Positions 27,866 to 37,050 of a stretch of DNA of 64,000 bases are shown one piece after another. Within the stretch, counting starts at the first letter, position 1. Every line of letters starts with the position of its first letter. Both the position numbers and the translations under genes were made by a program. Origin of the DNA: Alicyclobacillus fastidiosus (GTDB lineage: Bacteria > Bacillota > Bacilli > Alicyclobacillales > Alicyclobacillaceae); assembly GCF_026651875.1 (NCBI RefSeq), contig NZ_CP104067.1, positions 1,798,001-1,862,000 on the forward strand, read 5' to 3'. The notes under the pieces are model-generated. The model did not search any database. It worked only from the letters and a program-made list of their open reading frames with translations, and was not told the DNA's origin.

Positions 27866-28144
27866 TTATATCGCACTGTGTTTCCTGTAATAATCCAGTC
27901 CCGAATGAGTCACTTCTGCATTATTTAAACTCACCTTAACCGGATGTGTAACCTGGTCTATGTGGATGTAACGAACGCCTGTTATATATCCGTTTCGCTC
28001 AAGTTCCAATACAGTCGTCAACATATCGTAGTGTGAAATACCAAGGGATTTTGCTGTTACAGGGTTGCGTTCTTCCGGTGCTTTGCTGATCTCTTCAACA
28101 AGTTGTTTAACCACTCTGTAGGGTTCAAAGGCCACATCAATCAC
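27866..28144 (-). CDS. YjcQ-like winged-helix phage protein
   Basis: 92 residues, GTG start with GAGAG upstream. The region TAKSLGISHYDMLTTVLELE plus NGYITGV is a winged-helix pattern, and VTHSGLDYYRKHS resembles the YjcQ end. YjcQ-type proteins are found in prophages with unknown function. Probably part of an older phage segment spanning 27.6-31.1 kb on the minus strand. Confidence 0.6.
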   Translation of the reverse strand: MIDVAFEPYRVVKQLVEEISKAPEERNPVTAKSLGISHYDMLTTVLELERNGYITGVRYIHIDQVTHPVKVSLNNAEVTHSGLDYYRKHSAI

Positions 28145-28330
28145 TCTCTCTACACAGTCATAATTGTGTGAATATTAATTTGTGGACACCTAATAGCTAA
28201 GCGGTTAAGGGTTCGATATACACGTGTCTAATGTGAGAGAGTGTGAGTGTCAATGCATAGTGGTCAAATGTGCCCGTATTCACCATTGTACAAGACTGGC
28301 CATGTCGAAGTCTGGAGAACGGAGGAACGT

Positions 28331-28366
28331 AAATAAAAACACCGCCCAAAACAGACGGTGTTCGAA
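28331..28366 (-). terminator. Terminator of the HU gene
   Basis: On the minus strand the stem AACACCG/CGGTGTT with an 11-base loop is followed by TTTTATTT, 13 bp past the HU stop. Confidence 0.8.
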
Positions 28367-28378
28367 CATTAATTACGC

Positions 28379-28654
28379 TTATTGCTGAACTTTCTCTTTA
28401 AGACTGCTTCCTGGTTTAAATACAGGGACCTTGGACGCAGCAATATCGATGGTCTCACCAGTTTGCGGATTACGTCCAGTACGAGCTGCACGTTCACGAA
28501 CTTCAAACGTCCCAAAGCCAGGGATTTGAACCTTTTCTCCAGCGCCCAATGTTTCCTCAATAACACCAAAGAGGCCGTTAACCAAAGTCTCGGTATCTTT
28601 CTTAGTAAGTCCTGTTTTCTCAGCTGCCTTGTTGATTAATTCTTGTTTATTCAA
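28379..28654 (-). CDS. hup: HU family DNA-binding protein
   Basis: 91 residues from TTG 28654, with AGGAGG seven bases upstream; longer starts lack a site. [19 protein letters not shown] is the dimerisation helix region, [20 protein letters not shown] and [19 protein letters not shown] form the beta arms with the conserved Pro, and the C-terminus ends KEKVQ. HU compacts and bends DNA as a dimer. Monocistronic with its own terminator. It lies between the two direct repeats. Confidence 0.95.
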   Translation of the reverse strand: MNKQELINKAAEKTGLTKKDTETLVNGLFGVIEETLGAGEKVQIPGFGTFEVRERAARTGRNPQTGETIDIAASKVPVFKPGSSLKEKVQQ

Positions 28655-28770
28655 TATGTACCCTCCTGCAAGGAAACGAATCATCGATGTATTGTAACAT
28701 TGCTTGCTAATCAAGTCTTATTTTACGTCCGTGTTCCATTAAGATAAAAACGTGGAAATGTCACAGATGG

Positions 28771-28802
28771 CCCGGAGTGTACCAGGTACTCCGGGTTCTT
28801 CT
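28771..28802 (+). terminator. Hairpin 1 of a terminator cluster
   Basis: CCCGGAGT/ACTCCGGG stem with a 9-base loop and TTCTTCT tail. No gene precedes it on the plus strand. Confidence 0.5.
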
Positions 28803-28920
28803 GTGTCTCGTGACAGATGATAGTATGATCGGTATATCAAGGAGTGAATAATATACAAACATTCAGATATGTAATATAATAGTAATATCCCTAATGGCAC
28901 ATTTAGCGTAAGTGCGACAG

Positions 28921-28950
28921 GCTACCTACTCAGGACAGGTAGCTTTGTTG
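28921..28950 (+). terminator. Hairpin 2 of cluster
   Basis: GCTACCT/AGGTAGC stem, 9-base loop, TTTGTTG tail. Confidence 0.55.
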
Positions 28951-29045
28951 CGTTGTACGGATAATTTCTGCCGATAGTCACCGTTGGGCAGTATTGATTA
29001 TTTGACCATGTTAAACTAGTCATTGCATCACCCTTTTACCCCTTT

Positions 29046-29080
29046 GTCCCTCGGCGTCTTTGGCGTCGGGGACTTTTTTA
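29046..29080 (+). terminator. Hairpin 3 of cluster
   Basis: GTCCCTCGGCG against CGTCGGGGAC followed by TTTTTTATT: a strong intrinsic terminator. Confidence 0.7.
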
Positions 29081-29144
29081 TTGCACAGTCGAAATGGGCG
29101 CAGTATACTCGTCCATGCACTGAAGCAACTTTATTTCTTACTCG

Positions 29145-29181
29145 TCCCGTGTTGGCTCCCTTTGCTGATACGGGATTTTTT
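29145..29181 (+). terminator. Hairpin 4 of cluster
   Basis: TCCCGT/ACGGGA with a 19-base loop followed by TTTTTTA. Confidence 0.55.
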
Positions 29182-29289
29182 ATGTCCTTTTGCATGCGCA
29201 ATGTTTCGATTTACTTTTGATGTAGACCACGTATTTTGTTTTATCGGTTTACACAAAAAAATTAACAGCAAGAAGAGGTAAGGGGAAAA

Positions 29290-29415
29290 ATGGGGTGTAA
29301 TTTATCGAATTTACCGTTTGCGCAGTACGTACGAATTCGGCTAAAAGAAGTAGGTCTGTCCGATGACGATATTGATGAGGTTCTAAAACTGCTCTTATCG
29401 GTACTTAATTCGTAG
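29290..29415 (+). CDS. Small hydrophilic protein (41 aa)
   Basis: ATG 29290 behind AAGGGGAAAA. The product begins MGCNLSNLPFAQYVRIRLKE and continues with an acidic helix SDDDIDEVLKLLLSVLNS. No family recognised. Ribosome site and helical pattern support it. Confidence 0.5.
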   Translation: MGCNLSNLPFAQYVRIRLKEVGLSDDDIDEVLKLLLSVLNS

Positions 29416-29870
29416 TTCAATGCATCGCATCATCGTAAGGGTTTTTCATGCCAATATTGAGCTAAACATGAAAATCTCCCCGCACAGACAGCCTTGGAGA
29501 GGAGGCGTGCAGGGAAACTAGATGAAAGGATTTCAGGCAACTCAATTATAGGCACTGTCGCTTTTGGTACTCAATGAATCGTGTACGCTACATATAACTT
29601 TAAGCCATATTTACTTCGTACTTCACCAGGGCGCCGTCCCCCATCTGCATCCACACGCTGTAAGCATCGTACTCCACCACCGTTAAGCCGTTCTCATCGC
29701 CATCGCTCGTATCGCTTCGTCGCGTGTATCAGCATTGATGGTTACGAATACTGGATACCACTGAACGGATCCATGTAACGTAAAATTTATAGCAATACCA
29801 ACTCCTCATCCTGTACAGCCAGTTTCCCCTGTAAGGAATAAACTGGCATTATAAATAACTCCGCATGATG
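29416..29870 (-). pseudogene. Broken phage-type gene on minus strand (about 29575-29852)
   Basis: Reading leftward from ATG 29852, MPVYSLQGKLAVQDEELVLL ends in TAA; a neighbouring frame continues NFTLHGSVQWYPVFVTINAD and TRDEAIRAMAMRTA, stops, and a third frame gives KYGLKLYVAYTIH. The pieces fit one frameshifted small gene. No known family. The remainder of this interval holds no gene. Confidence 0.4.
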
Positions 29871-30645
29871 GGGCAGCACATGGTTCACCATACTATCGAC
29901 GAAAGGAGAGAGTATGGTTGAAAAGGATTAAAGTTATAATTTGTGCCCTCCTGGTGTGTTTGAGTGCAGGTCCGGCCTGGCACGTGCCTAGAGCGTACGC
30001 CCAAACACAAACCGTAAGTGCCACTGTCACGTTTCGTGTCGTATCTGCCGTAGACTATCAAGGATTAAAAGGTGCTCGGGTGATTGTTGTAGACAGCAGT
30101 GGGCGAGTCATTACAACAGGATTAACGAACTCCAATGGTGTTTGGTCTGTACCTCTAACAGTGAACTCAGACCCACGTTTTGACGGTTTGGGGGTTGTAA
30201 CTGCCATTTGTGTGGCCAATGGGCATAATGAAAACGTAGCGTTTGAGGTTCCTGTCCGACAAGGGACTGTCCAACCCATCACTTTGTATCCGATTAAGCC
30301 TAAGCTCCGCAATGAAGCATCTGCATCGTTGGGACAACTCCACCACTTGGACGTAATCGAAATTGTAAACAAATATGCATCAAAGATTGGATTGACGAGA
30401 CAACCAGGTCTTACAGGGGAATCGGGTTATGCACCGTGGAGCCCGAATTTGAAATAGAGTATAAGCAATATACAATCCACGTGACACACGACGGTTCACA
30501 TGTCTGATTAGTCCTCTGGGGTGGCTTATGCCGCCTCTTTCTGCTTCTCTGCTGCTGCGCGAATGAGGTCATAAAATCCTGGTATTGTTGTTCTCTTTGG
30601 TAAGCAAAGAAAACCCCCCGACTGTGTCAGCCGAGGCCACCCATA
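29871..30645. repeat. Direct repeat copy 2 (~0.75 kb)
   Basis: Partner of 27031-27805, same orientation. At its right end the repeat passes into the terminator region of a minus-strand phage-like gene at 30627, suggesting that copy 2 is in the original context and copy 1 is the derived copy. Confidence 0.85.
29918..30457 (+). CDS. Secreted Ig-like/carboxypeptidase-regulatory-like domain protein (copy 2)
   Basis: 179 residues, identical start signals to the copy at 27078, with one residue changed (GHNEN for GHNEH) and silent changes at VIVVDSS. The signal peptide and beta domain are intact, so both copies should be expressed. Near-identity shows recent duplication or gene conversion. Confidence 0.7.
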   Translation: MKRIKVIICALLVCLSAGPAWHVPRAYAQTQTVSATVTFRVVSAVDYQGLKGARVIVVDSSGRVITTGLTNSNGVWSVPLTVNSDPRFDGLGVVTAICVANGHNENVAFEVPVRQGTVQPITLYPIKPKLRNEASASLGQLHHLDVIEIVNKYASKIGLTRQPGLTGESGYAPWSPNLK

Positions 30646-30965
30646 TTTTTAATGACATCCACCAGTTCTTTAATCGTTTGGCCATGCTTGTCGATGGCAT
30701 CATGTAGCCTATCCATCTGCTTAAACAGGAACTCATCATTCGTCGAGTGCATCCGATACAGGTCCCCAATGCCTTTGTGAACATCGCTACGTGTTTGCTC
30801 CTCCTTATCTGCCAGTCGGTCGACATCTGACTTTGTGACAGCCGTTTTGCCGAGTTGTTTGAGACCGGTGTGGGGAAAGGGGTTAGCGCTCTCCTTCGTA
30901 CGCTCTCGTGCCGCTGGCCGTGCGCTACGGATGCTATCGTAGATGATCATTTTCATGAACCCCAT
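30627..30965 (-). CDS. Phage-type coiled-coil protein
   Basis: 112 residues from ATG 30965. A basic N-terminus (SIRSARPAARERTKESANPF) is followed by a long amphipathic helix SDVDRLADKEEQTRSDVHKG and QMDRLHDAIDKHGQTIKELV, ending KNMGGLG. No membrane segment. It overlaps the end of the next gene upstream, as phage genes do. The imperfect hairpin CCTCGGCTG...CAGTCGGGG with TTTTC lies just past the stop and likely terminates it. Confidence 0.45.
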   Translation of the reverse strand: MGFMKMIIYDSIRSARPAARERTKESANPFPHTGLKQLGKTAVTKSDVDRLADKEEQTRSDVHKGIGDLYRMHSTNDEFLFKQMDRLHDAIDKHGQTIKELVDVIKNMGGLG

Positions 30966-31134
30966 GCGCCCACCACCCCAACGCTTGGCGCAGCACATCC
31001 GCCAGGTCTGATAAATCATCTAGGTTACTCAGTGTGAACGGACTACCCGCATCAACCTTTGCTCCCCAGTTAAACATCCGGAAGTATTGAGCCACGGTTG
31101 ACCATCGCAAAAAAAATTTTTGGGGGTACCGCAT
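30934..31134 (-). pseudogene. Fragment of a phage protein
   Basis: WSTVAQYFRMFNWGAKVDAG and SPFTLSNLDDLSDLADVLRQ look like a real protein end, but no start with ribosome site is present and the sequence upstream (AAAAAAAATTTTTGGGGG) breaks the frame. Probably a truncated neighbour of the coiled-coil gene. Confidence 0.4.
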
Positions 31135-31384
31135 AAATTATTTGTGGCGTCCTCATTCCATATAACAGAACCCAGATAAAATGTTTGCACATGTCGTTAA
31201 TATACTTTCCTAATAAATAATTCAAAGAGGGAGTGACAAATCGGCTCAAATGGATTGTTATACCGAAGAGGACTTAAAGGGTACTAGATTGGCTTAAGAA
31301 CACCTGGTTAATTAGGGTCAAACTGGTTACATTAGGTCAGAATATAAATATCTGAATAGTAAGTTACATCGAGGGGGAATAAGG

Positions 31385-32674
31385 ATGGCGAGACCAGAAC
31401 TGGGCACGGTCACAAATTTGAAGGACTCGTCAAAGGTTCGTTGGTTGTTTATTATGCCAACATTATTTATTGCAACGCTTATAGCCCAAATCGATAAGTC
31501 GAGCATTTCCATCGTCATGGCTAACCATACCTTTTTAAAAGACATGGGTCTCGTCAATCATCCAGCGATCGTAGGCGGATTGGTGTCAGCATTTTTAATC
31601 TCTTATGGAGCGGGACAACTTTTATGGGGACCAATAATTGATAGAATCGGGCCTCGGCGTGCAGCAATGCTTGGTGTTACCTTGTGGGCAATAACCTTGA
31701 TCTGGGGCGGTTTTAGCTATTCCGCTCTTATGTTATATCTCTCTCGGATTTTTCTTGGACTGAGTGAAGGTGTTTTATACCCTGTGTGTAACGCTTACGT
31801 CGTGCGGTGGTTTGCGATTCACGAACGGGGGCGCGCTCAATCTATTTGGTTCAATGGGGCAACGGTCGGTAGTGCTGTCGGAGGCGCATTGGTAACCTCA
31901 ATTATTATTTCTTTGGGATGGAGGCCGGCATTTTTCATTCTTGCTATCCTTGGCCTAGTTGTTGTACTACCCATGCTCTTATTTTTGACGAAAGACGATC
32001 CAACGCAGCATTCACGTGTTTCAAAACACGAACTTAAAATTATTGAGCAGGATAGCACACTGTTGGTAACTCCAAGTGATAAAGGGTCAACGATACTCGT
32101 GAATTACAAATATTGGTTGCTAGTTATCTCGCTTGTTGCAAATAACATTTTCTTCTGGGGATGGAGTAGCTGGCTCCCCACGTATCTTATGAATACTCGT
32201 CATTTTTCTTTTAAATCTGCTGGTGGTATGACTGCACTAACGTTTGCACTTGAAGTAGTTGTTGTACTACTCCTGGGATATCTAACTGACCGAATTCGTA
32301 GACGGGCTCCGCTGGGGGCTCTGGGATTCTTAATTGCTGCTCTCGGCGTCTACATCGGGGGGAGCATTTTGAATGTGCCGCTTGCAATGGGCATCATGAT
32401 TATTGGTGTCAGTTGTCAGCAGGCTTGTGCAGGTAATGTTCAGGCACTACTTCATAGCTTCAGCGGGAAGCAGTTTATGGGTCGAGCTGCTGGGATCATG
32501 AATGGTGTCGGTAACATAATGAGCTTTTTGGCTCCAACAATTGTCGGCTTGATGATTGGTCTAAATAGCAGTAGTTTTTCTTCGGTTATGTTGTTCTTAT
32601 CTATCGACTTGCTTGTTGCATCAATCGCGTTAGCTCTATTAATTAAATCAAAATATTGGATATTGGAGGAATGA
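31385..32674 (+). CDS. MFS transporter, ACS family
   Basis: 429 residues, about 12 TM helices. AQIDKSSISIVMAN in TM1 and GPIIDRIGPRRAAMLGVTLW in loop 2/3 place it in the ACS group, distinct from the transporter at 22075. CGAGGGGGAATAAGG precedes the ATG. The stop overlaps the ribosome site of the amidase gene, so the two are co-transcribed. Likely substrate: a small organic or ureido anion processed by the downstream hydrolases (inference). Confidence 0.8.
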   Translation: MARPELGTVTNLKDSSKVRWLFIMPTLFIATLIAQIDKSSISIVMANHTFLKDMGLVNHPAIVGGLVSAFLISYGAGQLLWGPIIDRIGPRRAAMLGVTLWAITLIWGGFSYSALMLYLSRIFLGLSEGVLYPVCNAYVVRWFAIHERGRAQSIWFNGATVGSAVGGALVTSIIISLGWRPAFFILAILGLVVVLPMLLFLTKDDPTQHSRVSKHELKIIEQDSTLLVTPSDKGSTILVNYKYWLLVISLVANNIFFWGWSSWLPTYLMNTRHFSFKSAGGMTALTFALEVVVVLLLGYLTDRIRRRAPLGALGFLIAALGVYIGGSILNVPLAMGIMIIGVSCQQACAGNVQALLHSFSGKQFMGRAAGIMNGVGNIMSFLAPTIVGLMIGLNSSSFSSVMLFLSIDLLVASIALALLIKSKYWILEE

Positions 32675-32676
32675 AC

Positions 32677-33354
32677 ATGCGATTCTGGGAGGAGATTATA
32701 TCAGAGCAGGATAGGGTTGTTTATGAAAAGGCTCAATTTGGCCATAGGGCACAATGGGGCCAAAAACCATGCCTTCTAATCATTGACGTAATATGGTCAT
32801 TTATAGGGAGTAAGCCCGTTGACACGCTGGAGGCCATCGATGAATATCCAACGGCATGTGGTAGGGTCGGATGGAACGCAATGGTATCGATCAAAAGAGC
32901 ATTAGGAATGTTTCGAGATATCGGATTACCTGTGGTTTACGTGACACCCGACCGATCCACTGTACAACTTTTTGGTGCGACAAAGCGTAAAACTCTTGGT
33001 ACAAGAGACGATAAGGAGTTTAATATTCCAGAACAAATAGCACCACTGAAAGGTGAACCAGTTGTTCTGAAGACTCGAGCGAGTGCCTTTTTTCGGACAT
33101 CGCTTGACGTCCTCTTGCGAACATGGGGGATTGATACAGTTGTCATTGCGGGGTCTACGACAAGTGGCTGCATCCGTTCCAGTGCAACTGATAGTCACTC
33201 ATCGGGATTTTCTACATTCTTACTGGAAGACGGGTGTTTTGATCGTTCACAGTTTTCTCACTGCGTGTCTCTTTTTGAAATAAACATGAAATATGCAACC
33301 GTGATCGCTATAGACGAATTAGAACAGGAACTGAACAACCGATACGCAAAGTAA
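32677..33354 (+). CDS. Isochorismatase-fold amidohydrolase (N-carbamoylsarcosine amidase-like)
   Basis: 225 residues from ATG 32677, eight bases after GGAGG. The triad is visible: Asp in CLLIIDVIW, Lys in VVLKTRASAFF and Cys in AGSTTSGCIRSSATDS. The SGC(I/V)R form with preceding GxTTS is common in N-carbamoylsarcosine and ureidoacrylate-type amidases, which release ammonia and CO2 from carbamoyl groups. Between an MFS importer and a PuuE-like deacetylase it suggests a ureide or N-carbamoyl-compound pathway. Confidence 0.78.
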   Translation: MRFWEEIISEQDRVVYEKAQFGHRAQWGQKPCLLIIDVIWSFIGSKPVDTLEAIDEYPTACGRVGWNAMVSIKRALGMFRDIGLPVVYVTPDRSTVQLFGATKRKTLGTRDDKEFNIPEQIAPLKGEPVVLKTRASAFFRTSLDVLLRTWGIDTVVIAGSTTSGCIRSSATDSHSSGFSTFLLEDGCFDRSQFSHCVSLFEINMKYATVIAIDELEQELNNRYAK

Positions 33355-33371
33355 TTTTCTGTAGAACCGGT

Positions 33372-34177
33372 TTGTACGTCCATGTTGAGGGGGAAATAAA
33401 TGTTATGAGGGATTGTCCCCGCTATAAGTATCGTGCCATCGTTGACCATAGACCGTTTCATTGGCCGGGTGGATCGAGGGTTGCTCTTTGGGTCATCAAT
33501 AACATTGAGTATTTCGAATACGGTTCAAAGGGCTTAGAAATCAATGAGGGAGCTGCCCGCTTTGATCCGGACATTGTTAACCACAGCTTGCGGGACTATG
33601 GGCCTCGTGTCGCTATATGGAGGATGGTCGATTGTTTCGATCGCCTTGGGATTCGTGTAACTGTTGCACTAAACGCTGATGTCTGCGAGCACTACCCACA
33701 AATAATTCATGCCGGACTCGAACGTAAATGGGAATGGATGGGGCACGGGCCCACGAACGGAATGAGGTTGGCGGGTTTATCTGAAGAGAATGAACGAATG
33801 GTGATCCGTGATACGCTTCAAAGGATTGAACGTTCAATCGGGACTAGGCCAAAGGGATGGTTAAGCCCTGGACTGGTTGAGACCCATAATACACTAGATA
33901 TACTCGCTGAAGAAGGGATAAGTTACGTTGCCGATTGGGTGGCGGATGATATTCCATTTTTCCTCACCACTAAATACAGAGACATTTTATCAGTACCGTA
34001 TTCGATGGAGATTAATGACATGGGATTGATACTCAGACAAAAGGTTTCTGGATCGGAGTTCCGAACTCGGATTATAGATCAGTTCGAGACGTTATATGAA
34101 GAGGGTGAACGTTGCGGCCGAGTTATGGCCATTGCACTTCACCCGGTCTTAACTGGGCAGCCCCACCGAATTAAATA
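33372..34177 (+). pseudogene. PuuE-like polysaccharide-deacetylase-fold hydrolase, truncated by IS
   Basis: About 268 residues, probably starting at ATG 33405. VDHRPFHWPGGSRVALWVIN, the MGHGPTNGMRL loop and RPKGWLSPG are typical of the PuuE allantoinase/N-carbamoyl branch of the NodB fold. The frame reaches the usual HPxLTGQPxRxK motif near the end but then stops right at the left end of the IS5-type element, so the last 30 or so residues with the final helix are lost. Activity may be impaired. Confidence 0.7.
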
Positions 34178-35798
34178 GGGTCTGATGAATGAACTACGCA
34201 ATGACCACGGTCGTGCCGAAATCTGTTCCAAAAAGTTCTCCGAGTATGAGCAAAAAAAGAAGCCGTAGCCTCTTTTCGAGATTCATAATCAGTAACTGGA
34301 TGGCAATGACCGTCTCGCTTGTCTGCCGAAGGCGCGTTCGCATTAAGCCAAGCCCATAGTTTCGCTTGGCTTCGCCAAATTTCCCTTCCACCGCGTTACG
34401 CTCACCCACGTCCTCGCGCTCTTGTTGCTTTTCTCCTGGCTCCACATGCTTTGGCGGACGACCAAGTTTCGGCCCGCTCAACCGGATTCCGTGTTCCTTG
34501 CAGTACCTGAGGTTCTCTCGCGTTCGATAGATTTTGTCCGCCAGAACGGCTTCCGGATAGCAACCGAAGCGCTCAACATACCGCTCTACGGATTCAATCA
34601 GGGTCGTTCCCTCATTGAAGCTATCCCAGCTTGTCTTCTCCATCATGGCGTATCCGTCCACAACACTGATGGCGACCTTTGAACCGAACTCCACATTCGC
34701 TTTTGCTTTTCCACGTACAATGGGTCGAACGTCTGGCTGTGCGATGCTGACGATTCTGTCGTCAACCCGGTGGCTTCGCGTGCGATACATCTCTCGTTGT
34801 TGGCGATGCAACTCGCCAATAACCAAGAGATCGCGGTATTGTTTCCGCGAGAGGGTAGTAAGCGGTGTATGTTCTGCCAGTTGTTCAATGAATCTCAAGT
34901 TCCGTGCCACATAACGCAATTGCCGACCGACAGCCTTGCGAATCTCTGACCGGCTTGGCTTTCGGTTCTTTGCCGTTCGCAAGTAGTCACGACGCGCTTG
35001 GCGCCGCCGGTCTCTAGGTTTCTTCATGTAGCCGACATGTGACGCATGGAGTGTGTCGATGATGTCCTCCAACTTCTCACGCGCTGTGTTCAACAGTGTC
35101 AGGTCTGTCGGATACGCAATATCTGCAGGCGCGCAGGTTGCATCCAGAATAAGCTTCCCTTGATGCGCGCGTGGTTCTTGAGATTCTGCTTGTGGACGAC
35201 CGTTTGCATCTTCCCCGGAGGAGGTTGGAGGATTGTCTTTGGGACCGTTGTCGTCTCCATCCTCTTCTTCCTCACGTGCTGCCTGCACAATCCACTCATT
35301 CACTTGGTTAATAGCATCAGGGCCAAGCCGCTTACGAAAGTATGTCAGCAGAGAAGGATCAAAAGGCGGTTCTTCCTGATATGCCTCAAGACCGAGGAAG
35401 TACTGCAGGTACGGGTTTTCCGTGATGTGTTGAACCAAGTGGCGGTCTGAAAAGCCTTCACGTTCCTGAATGATGAGCGCACCAAGCGCCATTCTAACGG
35501 ACATTGCGCGCCCGCCTCGAAGGTCCTTGCTAAAGTGTTTGCTGTATTCTTGTTCCACGCGTCGCCACGGGATGAGATAGGAGAGCTCAACCCAACGATT
35601 ATCTTCTCTGAGTCGACCACCGAACGGTAGAAAGAAGTCGCCGGGGAGTATCTGTTGATCTTGATGATTCGCGTACATTGTCCGTCCTCCAAGTGCACGG
35701 TTTTTCGCACGTTCCGCTCAAAATCCATACACTTGTATTCGACAAAACACACCCGAAACCCTTGCTACTACTGGGATTTCAATTCATTCAGCAGGCCC
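34178..35798 (-). mobile_element. IS5-like insertion sequence
   Basis: Left end GGGTCTGATGAATGAAC and right end TTCATTCAGCAGGCCC are imperfect inverted repeats around one transposase gene. Flanking TA occurs on both sides (34176-34177 and 35799-35800), consistent with a 2-bp TA target duplication as used by some IS5 groups. It interrupts the deacetylase gene. Confidence 0.65.
34194..35678 (-). CDS. IS5-family transposase
   Basis: 494 residues, intact. FFLPFGGRLREDNRWVELS is the N-terminal signature of this IS5 group. The first catalytic Asp is in KLILDATCAPADI, the second in AVLADKIYRT, and the Glu in RNAVEGKFGEAKRNYGL. A Glu/Asp-rich linker (EEEEDGDDNG) lies in the middle. GGAGGACGGACA precedes the ATG. 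Confidence 0.88.
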   Translation of the reverse strand: MYANHQDQQILPGDFFLPFGGRLREDNRWVELSYLIPWRRVEQEYSKHFSKDLRGGRAMSVRMALGALIIQEREGFSDRHLVQHITENPYLQYFLGLEAYQEEPPFDPSLLTYFRKRLGPDAINQVNEWIVQAAREEEEDGDDNGPKDNPPTSSGEDANGRPQAESQEPRAHQGKLILDATCAPADIAYPTDLTLLNTAREKLEDIIDTLHASHVGYMKKPRDRRRQARRDYLRTAKNRKPSRSEIRKAVGRQLRYVARNLRFIEQLAEHTPLTTLSRKQYRDLLVIGELHRQQREMYRTRSHRVDDRIVSIAQPDVRPIVRGKAKANVEFGSKVAISVVDGYAMMEKTSWDSFNEGTTLIESVERYVERFGCYPEAVLADKIYRTRENLRYCKEHGIRLSGPKLGRPPKHVEPGEKQQEREDVGERNAVEGKFGEAKRNYGLGLMRTRLRQTSETVIAIQLLIMNLEKRLRLLFLLILGELFGTDFGTTVVIA

Positions 35799-36021
35799 TA
35801 ATTCTATTTCCCGCGATCATCAGCGAGGTAATTATCCATTTTAAACAGTACGAGTCATTTAACACTAACTCAGCAACGAAAGGAGCATCCCATCTATCAA
35901 AAATACTCCTCTTATTCAACCTGACATACGTTAATACGCACTGTTACAACATGTGCATTTTCAATAATCGAAGACCAAAACACTTACCGATTAAGTAAAA
36001 TACACACATGAAGCACAGAAT
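35799..36021. other. Short gene-free stretch right of the IS
   Basis: AT-rich, no ORF with ribosome site. It does not continue the deacetylase frame, so further deletion followed the IS insertion. Confidence 0.4.
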
Positions 36022-36539
36022 CCACAATCTATAAGTCATGGGGGCTGATTCCCCAGGCATGGGTGAACGAAAATCCAAAGGTTAAGCCGATTAACGCGCG
36101 CGTCGAGGGATTGCGCAAGAACACGGCATTTAGACGCCTGGTGGAACGACGTCGCTGTTTGATACCGGCAAGTGGGTACTTTGAATGGCATCAGAGCACG
36201 AAGCAGCCGCACTATATCAGAGTGAAGAGTAGACCAGTGTTCGCGTTCGCCGGGTTCTACGATACCTGGAAAGGTTCAGATGGGCAGAAAATCAGCACGT
36301 GTACCATTATCACCTGCCCGCCAAATGCGCGTACGAGGCACATACACGACCGCATGCCGGCCATTTTGCGTGATCACCAGGATGAGCGATTTTGGCTGGA
36401 CCGCAGCGAGACGAACATCGATGAATTGCTGACGGTGATCGCTCCTTATCCAGAAGACGACATGTACTGGTACCAGGTCGATAAGATGGTTGGGAACGTG
36501 AATAACGATTCGGATAAGTGCGTTGAACCAATACAATAA
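36022..36539 (+). pseudogene. SRAP/YedK-type protein lacking its N-terminus
   Basis: The frame carries WGLIPQAWV, PINARVEGLRKNTAFRRLVE and RRCLIPASGYFEWHQ with the catalytic Asn and Glu, then TRHIHDRMPAIL. This is an SOS-response-associated (HMCES-like) protein that cross-links to abasic sites via Cys2. The first 40 or so residues including Cys2 are absent and no start with ribosome site exists, so it is a remnant. Phages often carry such genes. Confidence 0.75.
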
Positions 36540-36568
36540 AACCCCGCCCCAACGCTGAGACGGGGAGT
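36540..36568. terminator. A-tract hairpin after SRAP remnant
   Basis: AAAACCCCG...CGGGG with a loop of about 13 bases. It has the A-tract-first form seen repeatedly in this window; no T-run on the plus strand. Confidence 0.4.
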
Positions 36569-36573
36569 GCCGG

Positions 36574-36837
36574 GTGAAGGAAGTCGCTGAGGCCAAAGCG
36601 GAGCATGAACGACTCGTCAGGTTGAAGCGTACCGTTAGTCTGACACTCGAAGATATGCGCGAGTACCATCACGAGTGGTATCTCATCCTCTGGCACAAAT
36701 ATGTGATGGACGAGCATTGGAAGGCCTTATGCAAGGTCGCAGCGCGGAATGGCATAGCGCTGACGGATGAGGAATATCGGCTGGCGCGGAAGAAGGCGTT
36801 ACATCAGTTTGACAAGTGGGCAGTTGGATTAGATTGA
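36574..36837 (+). pseudogene. Late-regulator C-terminal fragment (R2)
   Basis: 87 codons; the last 60 are almost identical to the end of the regulator at 56343-57068 (EWYLILWHKYV, ARNGIALTDEEYRLARKKAL, HQFDKWAVGL). The N-terminal two thirds are missing and the GTG start follows a hairpin, so it probably is a remnant. A further copy of the last codons occurs at 38705-38735. Confidence 0.7.
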
Positions 36838-36974
36838 TATTTTATTCACTGAATTGGGGCGTTGAAGAGGATTTGAAATATCCAAACACTCCGTAATGTT
36901 TCCTGTAACGTATTTACACAGATTGTAAAACGAGGTAAGGTGAATCAATACCGAATGTATGTTTTTTGATACAT

Positions 36975-37018
36975 GAGCCGTTTGCTTTGGCCCTTGGGTC
37001 AGAGGAGCGGCTTTTTTG
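36975..37018 (+). terminator. Hairpin with T-run in the cold-shock gene leader
   Basis: GCCG pairs with CGGC over a 26-base loop followed by TTTTTT, 33 bp before the cold-shock start. It may be a terminator of upstream transcription or part of the structured leader typical of csp mRNAs. Confidence 0.4.
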
Positions 37019-37050
37019 GTAAATCAGGTAGCCTCATGGGAGGAATTGTT

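Larger units (their letters stand above)
28803..29289. other. Gene-free region with three further terminators
   Basis: An AT-rich segment with TATAAT at about 28874 precedes the second hairpin, so a short RNA could be made here. The only small gene begins at 29290. No protein ORF with ribosome site is seen. Confidence 0.45.

Noticed and set aside
34319..35450. Several plus-strand ORFs within the IS5-type element
   Set aside because: They are antisense to an intact transposase and have no recognisable features.
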